Below, piece by piece: positions 19,479-31,721 of a stretch of DNA of 34,466 bases (position 1 is the first letter of the stretch; the number at the start of each line of letters is the position of its first letter). The notes beneath the pieces were generated by a model. The model was not told the DNA's origin, searched no databases, and saw only the letters and a program-made list of their open reading frames with translations. The position numbers were made by a program, and so were the translations under genes. Source of the DNA: Perkinsus marinus ATCC 50983 (Eukaryota > Perkinsozoa > Perkinsida > Perkinsidae); NCBI RefSeq assembly GCF_000006405.1, contig NW_003201716.1:1-34466 (forward strand), written 5' to 3'.

Positions 19479-20316
19479 TGCAGGTTACATGAAATTGGTT
19501 AGCAGCTTAGGTACAGGTAGTATAATAGGGAGGATTATTAATTAAGTATTTACGAGATACATTTGTCCAAAATTGCTTGAGTTATATCGGTCGCATAATC
19601 CTTTATCTTCAGCCATTCGCTTGGACTCACCTTCCAGCGTTTCAAATAACCCATCAATTTATCTGGATGATAACGCAAGCATGCTTCACGCACTACTTTC
19701 TTTCGTTCGCTATCTGATTGTGTTTCGTGTAGCCACATAGGATTTGTCCGAGGCCCGTCTGGCCATGGTATATCCTTATACGTTACCGTCGCTCCTTCTG
19801 CTCGCGTTAGAAATACTTGCCATGCTTCGGTTAGTGCTCGTCGTTTGTGTTCATGAGGGTCGAAATTGCTTCTAGCATGCTCTTGTCTCTTGCGTCTACA
19901 CTCCGTTTCGTTATATCCGCCCGGTCGTGCTCGTTTATACGTCGGCTTCGCCTCGGATGTTTCATTAACGTCATACATTCTCAGCAATTTCCGATCATCA
20001 ACTCCTAGCTCGAATACTCTGTCAGACCTAATGCTTTTCAACTTCACTCCGTTCAGGATTCCTTCTCGAGCCTTCAGTTGTCCGATTCGTCCATCCATAA
20101 GATATTCTCGGAGCTTAATGTCGTTAGCACCCAATGCAGGCAGTGGAGTAAGTAATACATGGTAACATCTGGGATGACATTTCTGTATGAGCTGTTCAAA
20201 ATTCGAGTCGAATGTAGTCGGCTTTCGATGTGTCATGGAAAGATTCGATACACTGGACTATATTCAAGTATAAATAGTAATACATTTGTTCGCCAAACTC
20301 AACTCCGTAGTAACTA
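19479..20316. repeat. 838-bp direct repeat, copy 1
   Basis: Matches 21525-22362 at a constant offset of 2046; the only difference I found is G at 19491 versus A at 21537. It contains the whole J-domain gene plus about 70 bp at each side. Beyond 20316 similarity drops sharply but does not vanish: GTTCTTGATA recurs in both right flanks. Confidence 0.95.
19550..20236 (-). CDS. J-domain protein resembling the NFKBIL1 C-terminal region, copy 1
   Basis: A 228-aa intron-less protein. The C-terminal third fits the IkB-like/J-like module found in NFKBIL1 and many fungal proteins: an aromatic AWQVFLTRAEG helix, the YKDIPWPDG strand, then REACLRYHPDKL with the HPD triad at residues 190-192 and a closing helix ITQAILDKC. 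J modules stimulate Hsp70-type chaperones; the NFKBIL1-like branch may have other partners. The N-terminal 130 residues are basic with no recognised fold. It lies on the same strand as the transposon genes and is duplicated at the protein level without change, so it may be an element cargo gene. It could also be a member of a host family. Confidence 0.8.
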   Translation of the reverse strand: MTHRKPTTFDSNFEQLIQKCHPRCYHVLLTPLPALGANDIKLREYLMDGRIGQLKAREGILNGVKLKSIRSDRVFELGVDDRKLLRMYDVNETSEAKPTYKRARPGGYNETECRRKRQEHARSNFDPHEHKRRALTEAWQVFLTRAEGATVTYKDIPWPDGPRTNPMWLHETQSDSERKKVVREACLRYHPDKLMGYLKRWKVSPSEWLKIKDYATDITQAILDKCIS

Positions 20317-21524
20317 CTTCGTTCTTGATAATAACTTGTATACATTTATGCACAAGTCATAATTTCAGTGGCTTCAATGACATTCCTCTCGCTATTTATC
20401 CCCACTAACTACACATTACTTTTCTCTACCTCTCCATATGTTTCTACAACCTATTATTCAACTTAAAAATGCCAGTCATGAAATCTAATAACACCCTTTC
20501 TTATCGTATAGTACATCTTTACATATTCCACATCACATCATATGCAAGCACAATTCATGAGCATAGCCTTCCATCCACTAACTGTTATCCACTCGTCTTC
20601 AATTCATCTTCATACAATTTCGCAATTACTTCTTCCAATTTCGTCCTTTACACTAGCTTATCACGCATGTGTCATGCCTTACGCATTCAACTCCACTAAA
20701 CGCTTTCCCCTTCTAAGACAAGTTGTTCATGTAGCGTCTCAAATGTACTTGGTTCCTTCTACCTAAGCATTTCTACGCGGGCTATGCTCATGTTCACGGA
20801 GATATGACGTGGAGGAAGTCAGGTATTTTGAGGTCCGATAAGGCGAGAAAATGTGTCCAGCTAGGCCGTGAACCGATTGCATCAGTCCGACGGACTTTAC
20901 ATCACTTACAATGCTGCTAGAAACTGCCAAGGTCATACTTTTCCTCATCGCCATCGCTTTACGTACGTACATTGTGTGTCACGTAGACCCTATCATTCTC
21001 TGGTCAGGTAGCTCGCCCCTGCAAGTGCCAAGAACCTCGCTGTCCACGCTATCAAGCTTCTAACCTTGTACGACTCCCGTCGTCACAGCAAGGCCCTGGC
21101 AACGGTCACTACAGTTGGTCTACAGTATGTATGCGCCACAGGTTCTCGCATCACCAACGTCCCTTCCACGTTCTCCGCTCAGCTTTATTCACGTATGTAC
21201 TATCTGCGAAGCGCATGTTCAACGGTCGTTTATGCATATGTATTTCAGGTATCCTCCAATTTCGTCTGCTCGTTCACCGTTCGCCAACGTATCCCTAGTA
21301 GGGATTCCCCACTACAGCGTTATTACTGCTACCTCAAATTTCCGACATATACAACACAAGGGACAGTATAACAAATACTCAGCTGAGGTTTGTTAACATG
21401 CGGTAATATTTCGCTGTTCACAATTACATTATAGCTTTTATGCCGACTTTGTCTTAGAACATCGTATGCGGAGACTGCTCTCCGCAGTGGCAACTGAAGT
21501 CTACAATGCCGAAGACGACCGTAA
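20317..21524. other. Spacer between the two J-protein copies
   Basis: About 1.2 kb, pyrimidine-rich on the plus strand in its left half. No convincing coding exon. It contains a perfect hairpin at 21467-21486 (8-bp stem TGCGGAGA, loop CTGC), 38 bp from the start of the second repeat copy. Confidence 0.5.
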
Positions 21525-22362
21525 TGCAGGTTACATAAAATTGGTTAGCAGCTTAGGTACAGGTAGTATAATAGGGAGGATTATTAATTAAGTATTTACG
21601 AGATACATTTGTCCAAAATTGCTTGAGTTATATCGGTCGCATAATCCTTTATCTTCAGCCATTCGCTTGGACTCACCTTCCAGCGTTTCAAATAACCCAT
21701 CAATTTATCTGGATGATAACGCAAGCATGCTTCACGCACTACTTTCTTTCGTTCGCTATCTGATTGTGTTTCGTGTAGCCACATAGGATTTGTCCGAGGC
21801 CCGTCTGGCCATGGTATATCCTTATACGTTACCGTCGCTCCTTCTGCTCGCGTTAGAAATACTTGCCATGCTTCGGTTAGTGCTCGTCGTTTGTGTTCAT
21901 GAGGGTCGAAATTGCTTCTAGCATGCTCTTGTCTCTTGCGTCTACACTCCGTTTCGTTATATCCGCCCGGTCGTGCTCGTTTATACGTCGGCTTCGCCTC
22001 GGATGTTTCATTAACGTCATACATTCTCAGCAATTTCCGATCATCAACTCCTAGCTCGAATACTCTGTCAGACCTAATGCTTTTCAACTTCACTCCGTTC
22101 AGGATTCCTTCTCGAGCCTTCAGTTGTCCGATTCGTCCATCCATAAGATATTCTCGGAGCTTAATGTCGTTAGCACCCAATGCAGGCAGTGGAGTAAGTA
22201 ATACATGGTAACATCTGGGATGACATTTCTGTATGAGCTGTTCAAAATTCGAGTCGAATGTAGTCGGCTTTCGATGTGTCATGGAAAGATTCGATACACT
22301 GGACTATATTCAAGTATAAATAGTAATACATTTGTTCGCCAAACTCAACTCCGTAGTAACTA
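21525..22362. repeat. 838-bp direct repeat, copy 2
   Basis: Second copy of 19479-20316 in direct orientation, with one difference found by eye. The right border is abrupt after CCGTAGTAACTA. Confidence 0.95.
21596..22282 (-). CDS. J-domain protein resembling the NFKBIL1 C-terminal region, copy 2
   Basis: Translation identical to the copy at 19550-20236 over all 228 residues, including the HPD triad at 190-192. The one base difference between the repeat copies lies outside the coding frame. Either the duplication is recent or gene conversion keeps the copies alike; the diverged flanks favour conversion. Both copies remain open, so both could be expressed. Function in the element is unknown. 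Confidence 0.8.
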   Translation of the reverse strand: MTHRKPTTFDSNFEQLIQKCHPRCYHVLLTPLPALGANDIKLREYLMDGRIGQLKAREGILNGVKLKSIRSDRVFELGVDDRKLLRMYDVNETSEAKPTYKRARPGGYNETECRRKRQEHARSNFDPHEHKRRALTEAWQVFLTRAEGATVTYKDIPWPDGPRTNPMWLHETQSDSERKKVVREACLRYHPDKLMGYLKRWKVSPSEWLKIKDYATDITQAILDKCIS

Positions 22363-22700
22363 ATGAGTTCTTGATAGTTACTTATATATATATGACTGTA
22401 TTCTTGCGAAAGCCACCCTTATGCTCGGTGTCTATCATGCTTTTGCTCAACGCTTCATGAATAGTAAGCCTCTCGATGTCTGAGGGCTGAATATTAGGGC
22501 TTAATATTGTAGCCAACTCATAGGAGAAAAGTAGTTATTGAGGCCGGCTCGGTACCTGCAAAAATTGTCGATATTGCGTGGCTCTTGGTATCTATCGACA
22601 ATTCGCGTTACCTTACTCAGGTCAGCATCCCTATCCATAATGTCTGCCGTACCGAAAGTGAGGAATGGATAGATGCATATGTGACTCACATAATGTGAGA
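22363..22700. other. Non-coding spacer before the tandem array
   Basis: About 340 bases right of the second J-protein repeat, with no coding signal seen. It may contain a worn first unit of the array. Confidence 0.4.
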
Positions 22701-23770
22701 GGAACATGAGATGCCTGCTATGAAAAACGTACCTCGCAACTCTGATTCCGCATTGATAAGTAATGCCATCTTACTTAGTTGAGGCCTCGTCTACCATACA
22801 CTCGTTTCACTCAGAATTCTATGACAAGCAATACTCTTTCATGTCGGTGCGGTGCCTGCGAGGTCCTGTATACATCAGATCTTCCATCATACCGTCATTT
22901 TTGACATGTCCTCACGTCAGCGTCTGGCCTTCGACATACAAAGATAGGTAAAGTACGTATTTCAATGATGGAAAGGTCTTACTGAGGTACGCAGGGTGCC
23001 TACGATATCATACGTACTGTGCAATATTCACCTTAGCTTCGTGTCTGACCTCTTGCCTACAAAATACAACATCGTTTCAGTGAAAATGTTATGAACGCCT
23101 TATTCACGTTGGCGGAGTTTTACAGTGCCTGCAAAATGCTATATACTACACCGCTCGGATCATGCAGTGATAATTCGGATTACGTCATTTGTGTCAACAC
23201 TTCGCCTCCAGCACATCACGTTGAAGTGACTCATTGCACGTGAGCAGCTGGAAAATATTCGGGTATACGGAATGTCTGCAACTTAACACGTACTCCATAA
23301 GTCCTATCATGCATTGAATAAGATTGTGTTACTTACATCTGTGCTTCGCCTGAAATACAACGTACTGAAATTCAGCATTTGATAAACAAAAATGTGTCAT
23401 TCAGATCAGTCAGGTATCTGCCTATTCCCGTGACTTTGATTATGATTCGGTACTCTAAATGATCTTACCGACATCACCCTTTGTTTCTAATACACAACCT
23501 AGTACAGGTTTCACATTTGATGAATGGTAATGTCTTCATAGACTAGGGGGAATGTCTGCAACACTCACTTATGACTATGCAAGTACAACTTTCTTACCGG
23601 CGTCTTTGCTTTGCCTTAACTCGTCGTTATGCACGATTATAAATATAAATGTCGTATTCAGCTTAGCCTCATGCCTGCATGATTCCGCATCCTTAGTAAT
23701 GATACATTACGCTCGCTCGTTCATCGGTTATAATTTCTCGCTAACATTACAGTGCCTTGTGAAGTATAAC
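22701..23770. repeat. Degenerate tandem array with a period of about 140 bp
   Basis: A motif close to TGCCTGC recurs at 22712, 22853, 22997 (TGCCTAC), 23126, 23273 (TGTCTGC), 23415 (TATCTGC), 23553 (TGTCTGC), 23672 and weakly at 23753. Spacing is 129-147 bp through 23553, then shorter. A second block, close to CTTACNNNCGTCTTTGC and TTCGCCT, recurs midway in several units (for example near 23330, 23465 and 23595). Units are too diverged to align by eye along their full length. The array lies between the GIY-YIG stop and the J-protein genes. Confidence 0.5.
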
Positions 23771-23898
23771 TTACTGTTTATGCATTTCAGAAGATCTCCT
23801 CTGTTGCTGATTCATACACAACTTCACCACAGTGGATCAATGTGAGCTCCGAAAACCTGTAATTCATACTTATTACTTAGGTTCATTCTTGTCGATTG

Positions 23899-26800
23899 TT
23901 ACCTGCTACTTTGTTGCTGTACCCAACCCCATGCTGCGAGCCGTTCCTTTGCAGTTGGGACTGTATTATACCGCATACATGCAGTAATCCATGTTTGCTC
24001 AACTTCCAAACGTGCCCTCCTTTGTTCTTCCTTAGATACTCCCAACGTATCAAAACCAATAACATACGCGACTATCCCAAACGGCCGTAAATGGATGGCG
24101 GTTGAAGAAGCGCCTGGGGTCGCGCCTCTATTATGTTCGTGCAATCTACGGGGTAAATTCTTCGTCTGCCCGATGTAAGTCTTTGATGGAAATGGGATAG
24201 ATACCAACAAGTATACCGCTCCTCCTATAGGCTTTGCCACTGGAATATTTCTCGTCGGTAGAGGATGATATTGCATATTCACTCGTCGTATAGCATCTCT
24301 CGCGGCTGAATGGCCCACGTTTGTCGAGTCCAACACGTGTTCAATATACAAGTCCCATTGACTAACCTAAAGATAGATGTTATATACTCAAATTGTCGAC
24401 ATAAGATCTATAGTTCGAATCAATGCTTACTTGTGTCAGCAATGCTCCTATTCCATTAACGTTCTCTAGCATGCCCCCGATTAACGTGACATCCCTTAGG
24501 CGCTTCACGCGGGAAAATAATACATACACTTGGCTTTTCAACCATAACGTGAAATCAGACTCAGTTAATGATATTCGGCTGGCAATTTTATTCAACGTGT
24601 CACCAATGACTTTATGTATCGTGCATGAAATATAAGGTCGAAGGGGATATTGGAAACGTCGACCACTGCCTCCAGCCAATCTCTCTGTAGGAGAAGCTTG
24701 TTTATACACTTTCACGCGCCTCCAACCCAATCTTTCAACGTCTACTGCTTCAGGTACATGTCTCTGGCTTACCGGCGCAACATAAACAGTAATCGCATCA
24801 CCATCAAATGCTGGAAACTCAGCAACTTTGCACAATTGCGAGTTCCAGAACTGTCTTCCAGAGTCATTAGCTACGAATTGAAGTAAGCCTCCATCTAGTA
24901 GTGTTAACTCTTCGGCGAATCTTGTTCGAGATGACATCTCGGCTCTTACATTCTCGTTCGCTTCTTGCCACAATACGCCATTATCCACTGTGAATTCGTC
25001 AAAGGCTTTTAGAATCATCGCATGTCGACCTCTACTTCTCTCATAAGTAATGAAATCATTTTCGGCAATTTCTTCGGCTCTCTTCTTACCCACAACACGC
25101 AGCACATCTGGCTCTAGCATATTCCAATCAGCAAGTGTTCGACAGTGGCTCTGAATGAGCTGCTTGCATTCATCTACTTCCGTTGATGAGGGAGGAGTCT
25201 TCCGCATTATTTCTAACACTCTTTTCAGGTATTTGCATGTCGCAGCCCGCACCTCTCCAACAAGGACCACGGGCTTAAAGGTGGTCAACAACATTGTTCC
25301 AGTGAAGATCGACGCTTTTCGGATAGGAGGTAACTGTAAATGGTCACCCGTCGCAAAAATTATTTTTCCTCCATACGGGGCGGACGATCCATGGACGTAC
25401 TGTAAAATCCGATCAATCACGTCCAAAATATCGACTGGAATTGTGCCAATCTCATCGAAGATTATCATATCGAGACACTCCAAAAACTTCAAACCCGTTG
25501 AAGTAGCTCCTAATTTCCCGATAGCTGACTCGGCGGCTGCGGACGTCGTCGTATAGTGGATAGGAATTTTAAACACACTATGTATATGACGTCCACCCAA
25601 AGCACATGATCGCTCCGCAGCTAAGCTCGTGAAAAGTACATGAAGGCCTTTCGATAACCCGTATGCAGCCGCTTGCGCAATGACATGCGTCTTTCCGCTT
25701 CCCGCAGGCCCACAGAGTAACAATCCTCGTTGATATGCCACGGACCCAGAAAGATAGATGTCGATATGTTTCACACAACTGTCCATAGCTACCTCTTGCG
25801 ACCGCAACGAATCCATGCTCTGTTCCTCTGCTCTGTGTATTTCAGGCCTCCACTCCAGCGGCTCATCCGCTGATGCTCTACGAAGATCTTCTTCACTTGG
25901 GAGGCCAGGTATATTCATATTCGACAGTGCCTCTATTAGTCTTCCCCGTGTATCTTTCAGCTCTTCTTCGCACTCTCTATACATCCTGCAACTGATCGCT
26001 CTGTCGAGTACAAGTGGTGTAGCTGCATATACAATATTGTTTTCCTCCAACAATTCCGTAAGACAGTTCTTCGCATTACATACATCCCTATCGAATGTTC
26101 TCGTCCCTCCTGGGATGTATAATAATTGCTCGGTAATATATCGCCTCAATATTCCCGCTATTTCTTCTCCTCGCTTAGTTTCATCGTCTCCCACTAATTC
26201 TGCTATCCGGAATGACCGTGCTAAGTTACCGCAGCTGAAAAGATCAACCTCAGTCTCAAAACGTCCCAGGCTATACAGTAAGTGGATAAGAAATTTATGA
26301 CCAAAATGAGGGAGGGGAGATGAAAATACCACAACTCTTCGCTTGCTGTTATTGTCCACAAATCGCTTTCGTGCATCTTCATTAGAACCTAACACACTCA
26401 AAATCCTTCGCAGAACGTGTGCGGCTCGCTCGTCTCCTTCTGCCCGCTTTGTAGTATAATCAATAAGACGTGGAAGATACCGGTTTTGGACTCTGATTTC
26501 TTGTCCAGTTGCATCGATCCAACTCGATTCCAACACATCTATTGACACTCTAGCTTCATGTGAATTTAATCTTCTACCGTCAGCGCTTCTTCGTTCACGT
26601 AGAGGAATACTCCTAGCAGTAAACCACTTGGTGTATAATCTCAGACTGTCCACGTAGAGTAGTTCAGGCGGTCGCAATCCAAACTTTGTTATCGGGTCGG
26701 GATGGATCTCGCTCCTAGCCGAATCGTAAGCAAGTACCTCTTGCGATCTAGTAAACTGTCGCCATTCAGGAAGTGCGAGACTTCTTCGCCAAGTTACTCC

Positions 26801-29800
26801 TTGCGGCTGGTCTCCCTCGGAGAATTCCCCATGTTTTTTCTGTCGGACAACACCACTCCTACTTTCCGGTGGATTTGTATTCACGTGGATATAATCTGCA
26901 TCAGAGTACACGTAGTCGTATCCTTCCAGTACAAAGCAGCTTTCAGATAAGCTTATGGTTTTTCCAGTCACCTCTCGCCTATGTTTTTGTTTGTCAGATT
27001 CTCCTGCTCCACCTGGCCCAACCTTCACATTTTCAAAACCACTCTCGGGATGTGCTTCGCCGCTTCTGCTCAACTGCACTTCATTCGTGGCCGCACTTGC
27101 CGTGAAAGATAATTTACTCCTCTCCTCAACGCCAGCAGCATATTTGGCAAGATATCGCGCAGCAAAATATGTTGAACAAATCAACAAATTCATCGACCCA
27201 CGTAAGAGAGCGAATAGAGGTCCGTTGAGAGGGCTAAAATGTTCATTTTTCATTGCAGGATACACGTGTTTACCAGTCCGAAGAAGCTCATGATAAACGA
27301 CATCCTCAGTGCCCTCAATCCTACCTGCCAGACCCGTTTCTATGAGGATATTCAAAGCCTCAGGTGAGTGGTGAACTTCTATTTCCTCATACCCATACGC
27401 ATAGCTCTGTGGCCTCTGAGGGAATCGGCACTTCCACTCGCCTTCTCCGTTAATTCTACTCCTCTTCATACATCTAAATTTCCCTTTTGCGCAGTCATGT
27501 GTCTGAACCCTAGAAGCGGTGTGAATAAGACTCTCAAAATCTTTATATCCTTCAACAAGCCCAAACTCTGTCAGCTCAGCTTCCTCGCCGAATAAATGTG
27601 ACAACGATGCGCTAACTCGTTCGCGTACTATCATCGAACTATTTGATTCATTGGTCCAAATCAGACTATGAACGTGTGGTAAATTACCAGCTTCATTTTG
27701 AAATTCGAAACGCCACCACACTTTTACCGTACACCCTAAAACTCCCCCTTTCTCGATCGCGTGCATCACGGCCTTAACCGTTTTAACCCATGCCCGTAAC
27801 ATCAAATTCAAGCTTCCCTGTACATGCGCTCGATATTCCTCAGGTGAACATTCTAAACGACTCGCTTCGAGAGCTTCAAATATTTTCCGAAGCCCTGGAC
27901 ATAACCTCTGATTCGGAGTTAAGGTAAGGAAATATGTCACTCGGGGCTCATCTGTCTCTGCAAGGTCGGCAGCTAATTCCATGACCGTACGTCGAGATTC
28001 TGCTTGTTCGAATCGCAGTTGGTGTTCAAGTGTTTTTGCCTCGAACTGGCCACAGCTCTCGTGCAGAGCACAGAAACCTTTATGAAGAACTATCCGACTA
28101 TGACTTCGTCTCAGTAATAAATTAGTCATAGCATCAAAATAGAATTGCAGCATGCGGGGATCTGTTGATGCCAGCAATCGTCCGTTTCGGACTCGCGCCC
28201 TTATTTGTGCCACAATGCCTGCAAAACCATATCGCTTTGTAATTCCTTCTTCGTCATACAGCACGCTCGGCAGCGCTCCTGATATACTCAAATTATCATC
28301 GTTGTAGTGCCAGTATGCTGACGGAAACAATTCTCCTTCAGGTTGTAGAAGTGGGATCGACTCTCCGCTAGCCTTCGACACAACGCTTTGCAGAAAGCGT
28401 TTACTTGCAATACTACTTTCGTGCGCTCTACCAGGTCGCACAAGTAAGTTACAATGCCTATTCAACAGGATGTGACCGGATACATGGTGTAAAATATTAT
28501 TTGTAGGTTCCACAAACGTAGCACAACGACCAGCATTGCTGTAAGGAATCTCAGATGACATTTCGTCTATGCTTCTATCAGATTCACTGGAGCTACTTTC
28601 GGAACCCCATTGAGACTCTGCCTCTGCGAAGTACTCAGAGCTTGCCTCAGCAAAAGTAACGTCACTCCGGCTACTTCGCTCACTCAAGTCTTCCTCACTG
28701 CCAGTACTATTCTCCTCATCTTCAGGAACTCCACTACGATCTGCTTCAACAGAATAATACCCAAGCCTTGCATCCTCGCTCTCCAGTAAGTATATTCCAT
28801 GCTTTTCACAGATGCCAGCTGTACACGATGCCTCAGGACATGACCATGCTGCGTGTTTACTGCACCTCTCATGTCCGTCCTCCCTACCGCTTATGTTATA
28901 GCAACATCGCATTTTATCCCTCTTATGCTGGGCAACCAGAGGAGACTTATGTACCGCGCAATACATCACACCCTGACCTCCTGTATACTGTAGCAGAGCC
29001 AATCGGAGTGTATCTGCTTGTCCACCGCAACTTCGCCTATAAATCAACAGGTTCCATATTCCTCGCATGCGTCTCAGCTCGTCTTCGACTCTCCCGGGTG
29101 CGAGATACTTCCCTCGACGTCTCCGCTCCATCAAATACCAGTAAGTATTTTCTGTCCCTGGTTTAAATAAGCATTCTGCACTCCATCTATTCTGATTGCA
29201 ACGAATCCAATCATCATCAGCCCTAGAATCGTCTGTGCTGACCATACACAACCCAAAAACATCATCACCAATTGTAATACTTTCAGGTATCTCTGCAGCA
29301 CGACGTACTGATGTTCGGCTTGAGTCTGTAACTATCATCAATATACGGACATCCTGCCATTGCCGCATGCCGATAGATGGAGTGCTATTCGAGACCGATG
29401 CAGCAGTCAAGTGTATCCCTCTACTGTCATGGTAGACACAGTGCACCAAAGGTGAGCTCCAGTAGTACCTACCCAAATTCACCGCACTGTTGTAGCTTTC
29501 ATCTGGCCCGAAGTCCTCAGTAGCATCTGCAATATCCAACATCAACCTTTGTAGCGCTATGCCATCGCTCAATCGCTCGCGACATTTTGTAGGGATTTTT
29601 AAAATACTGCGTGTAACATACTCGAGAAGCTGTGCTCGTGGCTTAGATACCGTGTTTTTAGCAAGCAACGATGCTGCCTTCCAAATATCTGGCACACCGA
29701 TAGAACTTACTACATACAACCATAGGAGAGGAGTAAATCCCGAGTATCTCGGAATAGTGGGTAAGATCGGTCCTCGTCCTGATAATGGCGATGCAATAAC

Positions 29801-31294
29801 TAGAGTATTGAGGTATTCTGGTAGAGTACCGCTTCCCTCTCTTGCCTGCACTACATTGCTCGCATCTACGGCATTAAGATTGCTCGCACGACCTCCATAA
29901 CTTCTCTGCGTACCTTGCAATTCCCGTTTCCTATCTCTTAACAAATCAACACTTTCCCGTGCGCCAACAGTGGTACTCCCATATAATGCACTGCTCAATT
30001 TTTCAGGATCCCCAGCACTACGCACTACCGCCAGCTCCTCCGCAACCGGACCACTCAACGGGTCTTGTTCGATAGTGCTATGGAAGTAAGCATTCAGATC
30101 TTTCCTCTGCTCATATATCAATGCTTCTCTATCCGCCACTATCTCAGATGCTATGCTCCATTTTCGTCGTTCGCTTACAACCCAAGAAGATAACCCTTGA
30201 TATCCTCCACGTACTTCATTCATCTGCCACGTGTGCGATGAATATTTGGACTTCAAGCTTTGCAATACCGACGGGATCAAAACAACCGTGCCAAGTTGTT
30301 CACTGTAAGGCGATGGTAGACTCCCTCTGATAGGATTCTTTGGCATATGTAGATACTGCAAACCACAGCCTTTGCCATGATCAACACAAGTAAGTAAGAG
30401 TAACCCTTTTCCGCTGCATATTTGTACTGCACCAGCTACTTTATAACCATGCTGTGTCCATGGCTCAATGAAATCTCTCCGCATCCCACGAACCATTCGG
30501 AAGGCATCACTCCGGAATGCGCTAAACTCTGGAATATAGGCTTGTATAAGATGGCTGAACTGTATGCTCTTTGCATCAGTGGAATACTCTTGAGCTCCAC
30601 AAACACACATCACTGTCGGGATCGGATCATTCTCTAGTAAGTTGCGTACATGTACCAAGTCCGTGAATTCACTTAGCTCCCGTAAGCGCTTTATCTCAAC
30701 CGTTTTATCCACAAGACATACTGGAATTTCCTTTAGCGATACATGGCTGTATCCTTCCAGATACATCGCACGTGCCTCCCATTGTATCCTCAGAGTATCG
30801 GGGATAAGTCTCCAGTGCTCTTCGGGTGTTGAAGCTTCACATTCCGCATCGATCCTGAGAAAAGCCAGTGACCAGAGTACCGATGGCCATGCATCTTTCC
30901 ATTGTCCTTTGCTTTTTCTTCTCAGGTACTCTGCGCATTGTAGACACAGAGTGAACGCCTCTGGCCTATTGCTACGAATCTCCCGCAAATACCCGTATTG
31001 TCGGCTTTGTAATTCCGCTCCAGCAATGCATACCAAGGTAAGTGGTAACGATGGGGTGTCCGAACGCCAACAGTTTTGGCATTCTTCGCATTCGACCCCG
31101 TCCAATACAAGTTCATTCTCAGCAGCAACCGAATCCAATTCGACTCTATGGTCAGCTACTCCATCCGCATGCTCAGTTTCACTCCGCTGAGGCTTACAGC
31201 TGTCACATAAACTTATACTGCCGACGCTTTGCACGAACCTCTGACACTGTTGACAGCGGGCAGAGGAACGTTTCTTGCGAGAATAATATGGCAT
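23899..31294 (-). CDS. Helitron-type HUH Rep / PIF1 helicase with a spliced C-terminal GIY-YIG nuclease
   Basis: Predicted exons 24431-31294 and 23899-24366, joined in phase by a 64-nt intron (donor GTAAGC, acceptor CTTTAG); product about 2443 residues. Unspliced, the first frame stops at 24380 and the second lacks an ATG at its start. Order: zinc knuckle C14-x2-C17-x12-C30-x2-C33; a WPSVLWSL block; a Cys/His-rich module (about 775-835); an acidic Ser-rich linker (about 850-908); HNLLVRPGRAHESS-type N-terminal Helitron region; Rep motif FLTLT (about 1121), HUH motif H1207-V-H1209, catalytic Y1381-x3-Y1385 with K1384; PIF1 helicase with Walker A GPAGSGKT (1862-1869), DEIG, GDHLQLPP, TIHKVIGDTL and VLFSRVKR. 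The GIY-YIG part has VYL (2339-2341), YIG (2352-2354), R2361/R2362, a Glu at 2409 or 2411 and N2422. All catalytic residues are intact, so the element may be active. The Rep-helicase call is firm; the splice to GIY-YIG is a prediction. Confidence 0.9.
24367..24430 (-). other. Predicted 64-nt intron joining helicase and GIY-YIG exons
   Basis: In gene sense: donor CAA|GTAAGC and acceptor ATCTTTAG|GTTAG, phase 0 on both sides. Removal replaces the last 16 codons of the helicase frame with a 155-residue GIY-YIG tail. It is slightly longer than most host introns here, with the same border consensus. Confidence 0.65.
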
Positions 31295-31721
31295 TATGCA
31301 AGAAGTTAAAACTATTACTCAGGTGAGTAGTTTCGGTCACCCTGTCCTATTAACAACTCAACATGAACTTATATTCGCCACTCCATAAAAATCCTCAACC
31401 TCTTAAGCTCATAACCAACTCTTAACCTTCGATCCGTAGCTCCCACTAACGGGAGGCTTATTGGAGTAAAATAAAAAGTCATCTTTTTCATATGTACTAT
31501 ACTCTTTCAATCTTCATTTCGAATTCTCAGCACATAAGTCTATACGAACCTCTTCCAACAATGAACAATACGAAATTATACGCGAGGCTACAGACAGCAA
31601 TTCTATAGCTACGCTGGCATATCGTATTGTGGAAAATTGCTACTATCAAGTAGCGTTTAATGGTGATAAAATTATGAAATATATGAGACAATTGTACTTG
31701 AATACATCATCCTCAGATGCT
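31295..31721. other. Spacer between the accessory gene and the Rep-helicase gene
   Basis: About 430 AT-rich bases with no exon or repeat found. It presumably contains the 3' end of the upstream transcript and the promoter of the Rep-helicase gene. Confidence 0.4.

Noticed and set aside
21912-22211. Plus-strand 99-codon frame repeated at 19866-20165
   Set aside because: Antisense shadow of the J-domain gene; it is duplicated only because the gene is.
22701-23770. CRISPR array
   Set aside because: The periodicity is about 140 bp, the repeats are highly diverged and the surroundings are eukaryotic, with no Cas genes.
25155-31190. Several plus-strand open frames of 100-180 codons across the Rep-helicase gene
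   Set aside because: They are antisense shadows of a long, motif-rich minus-strand gene and show no domain of their own.
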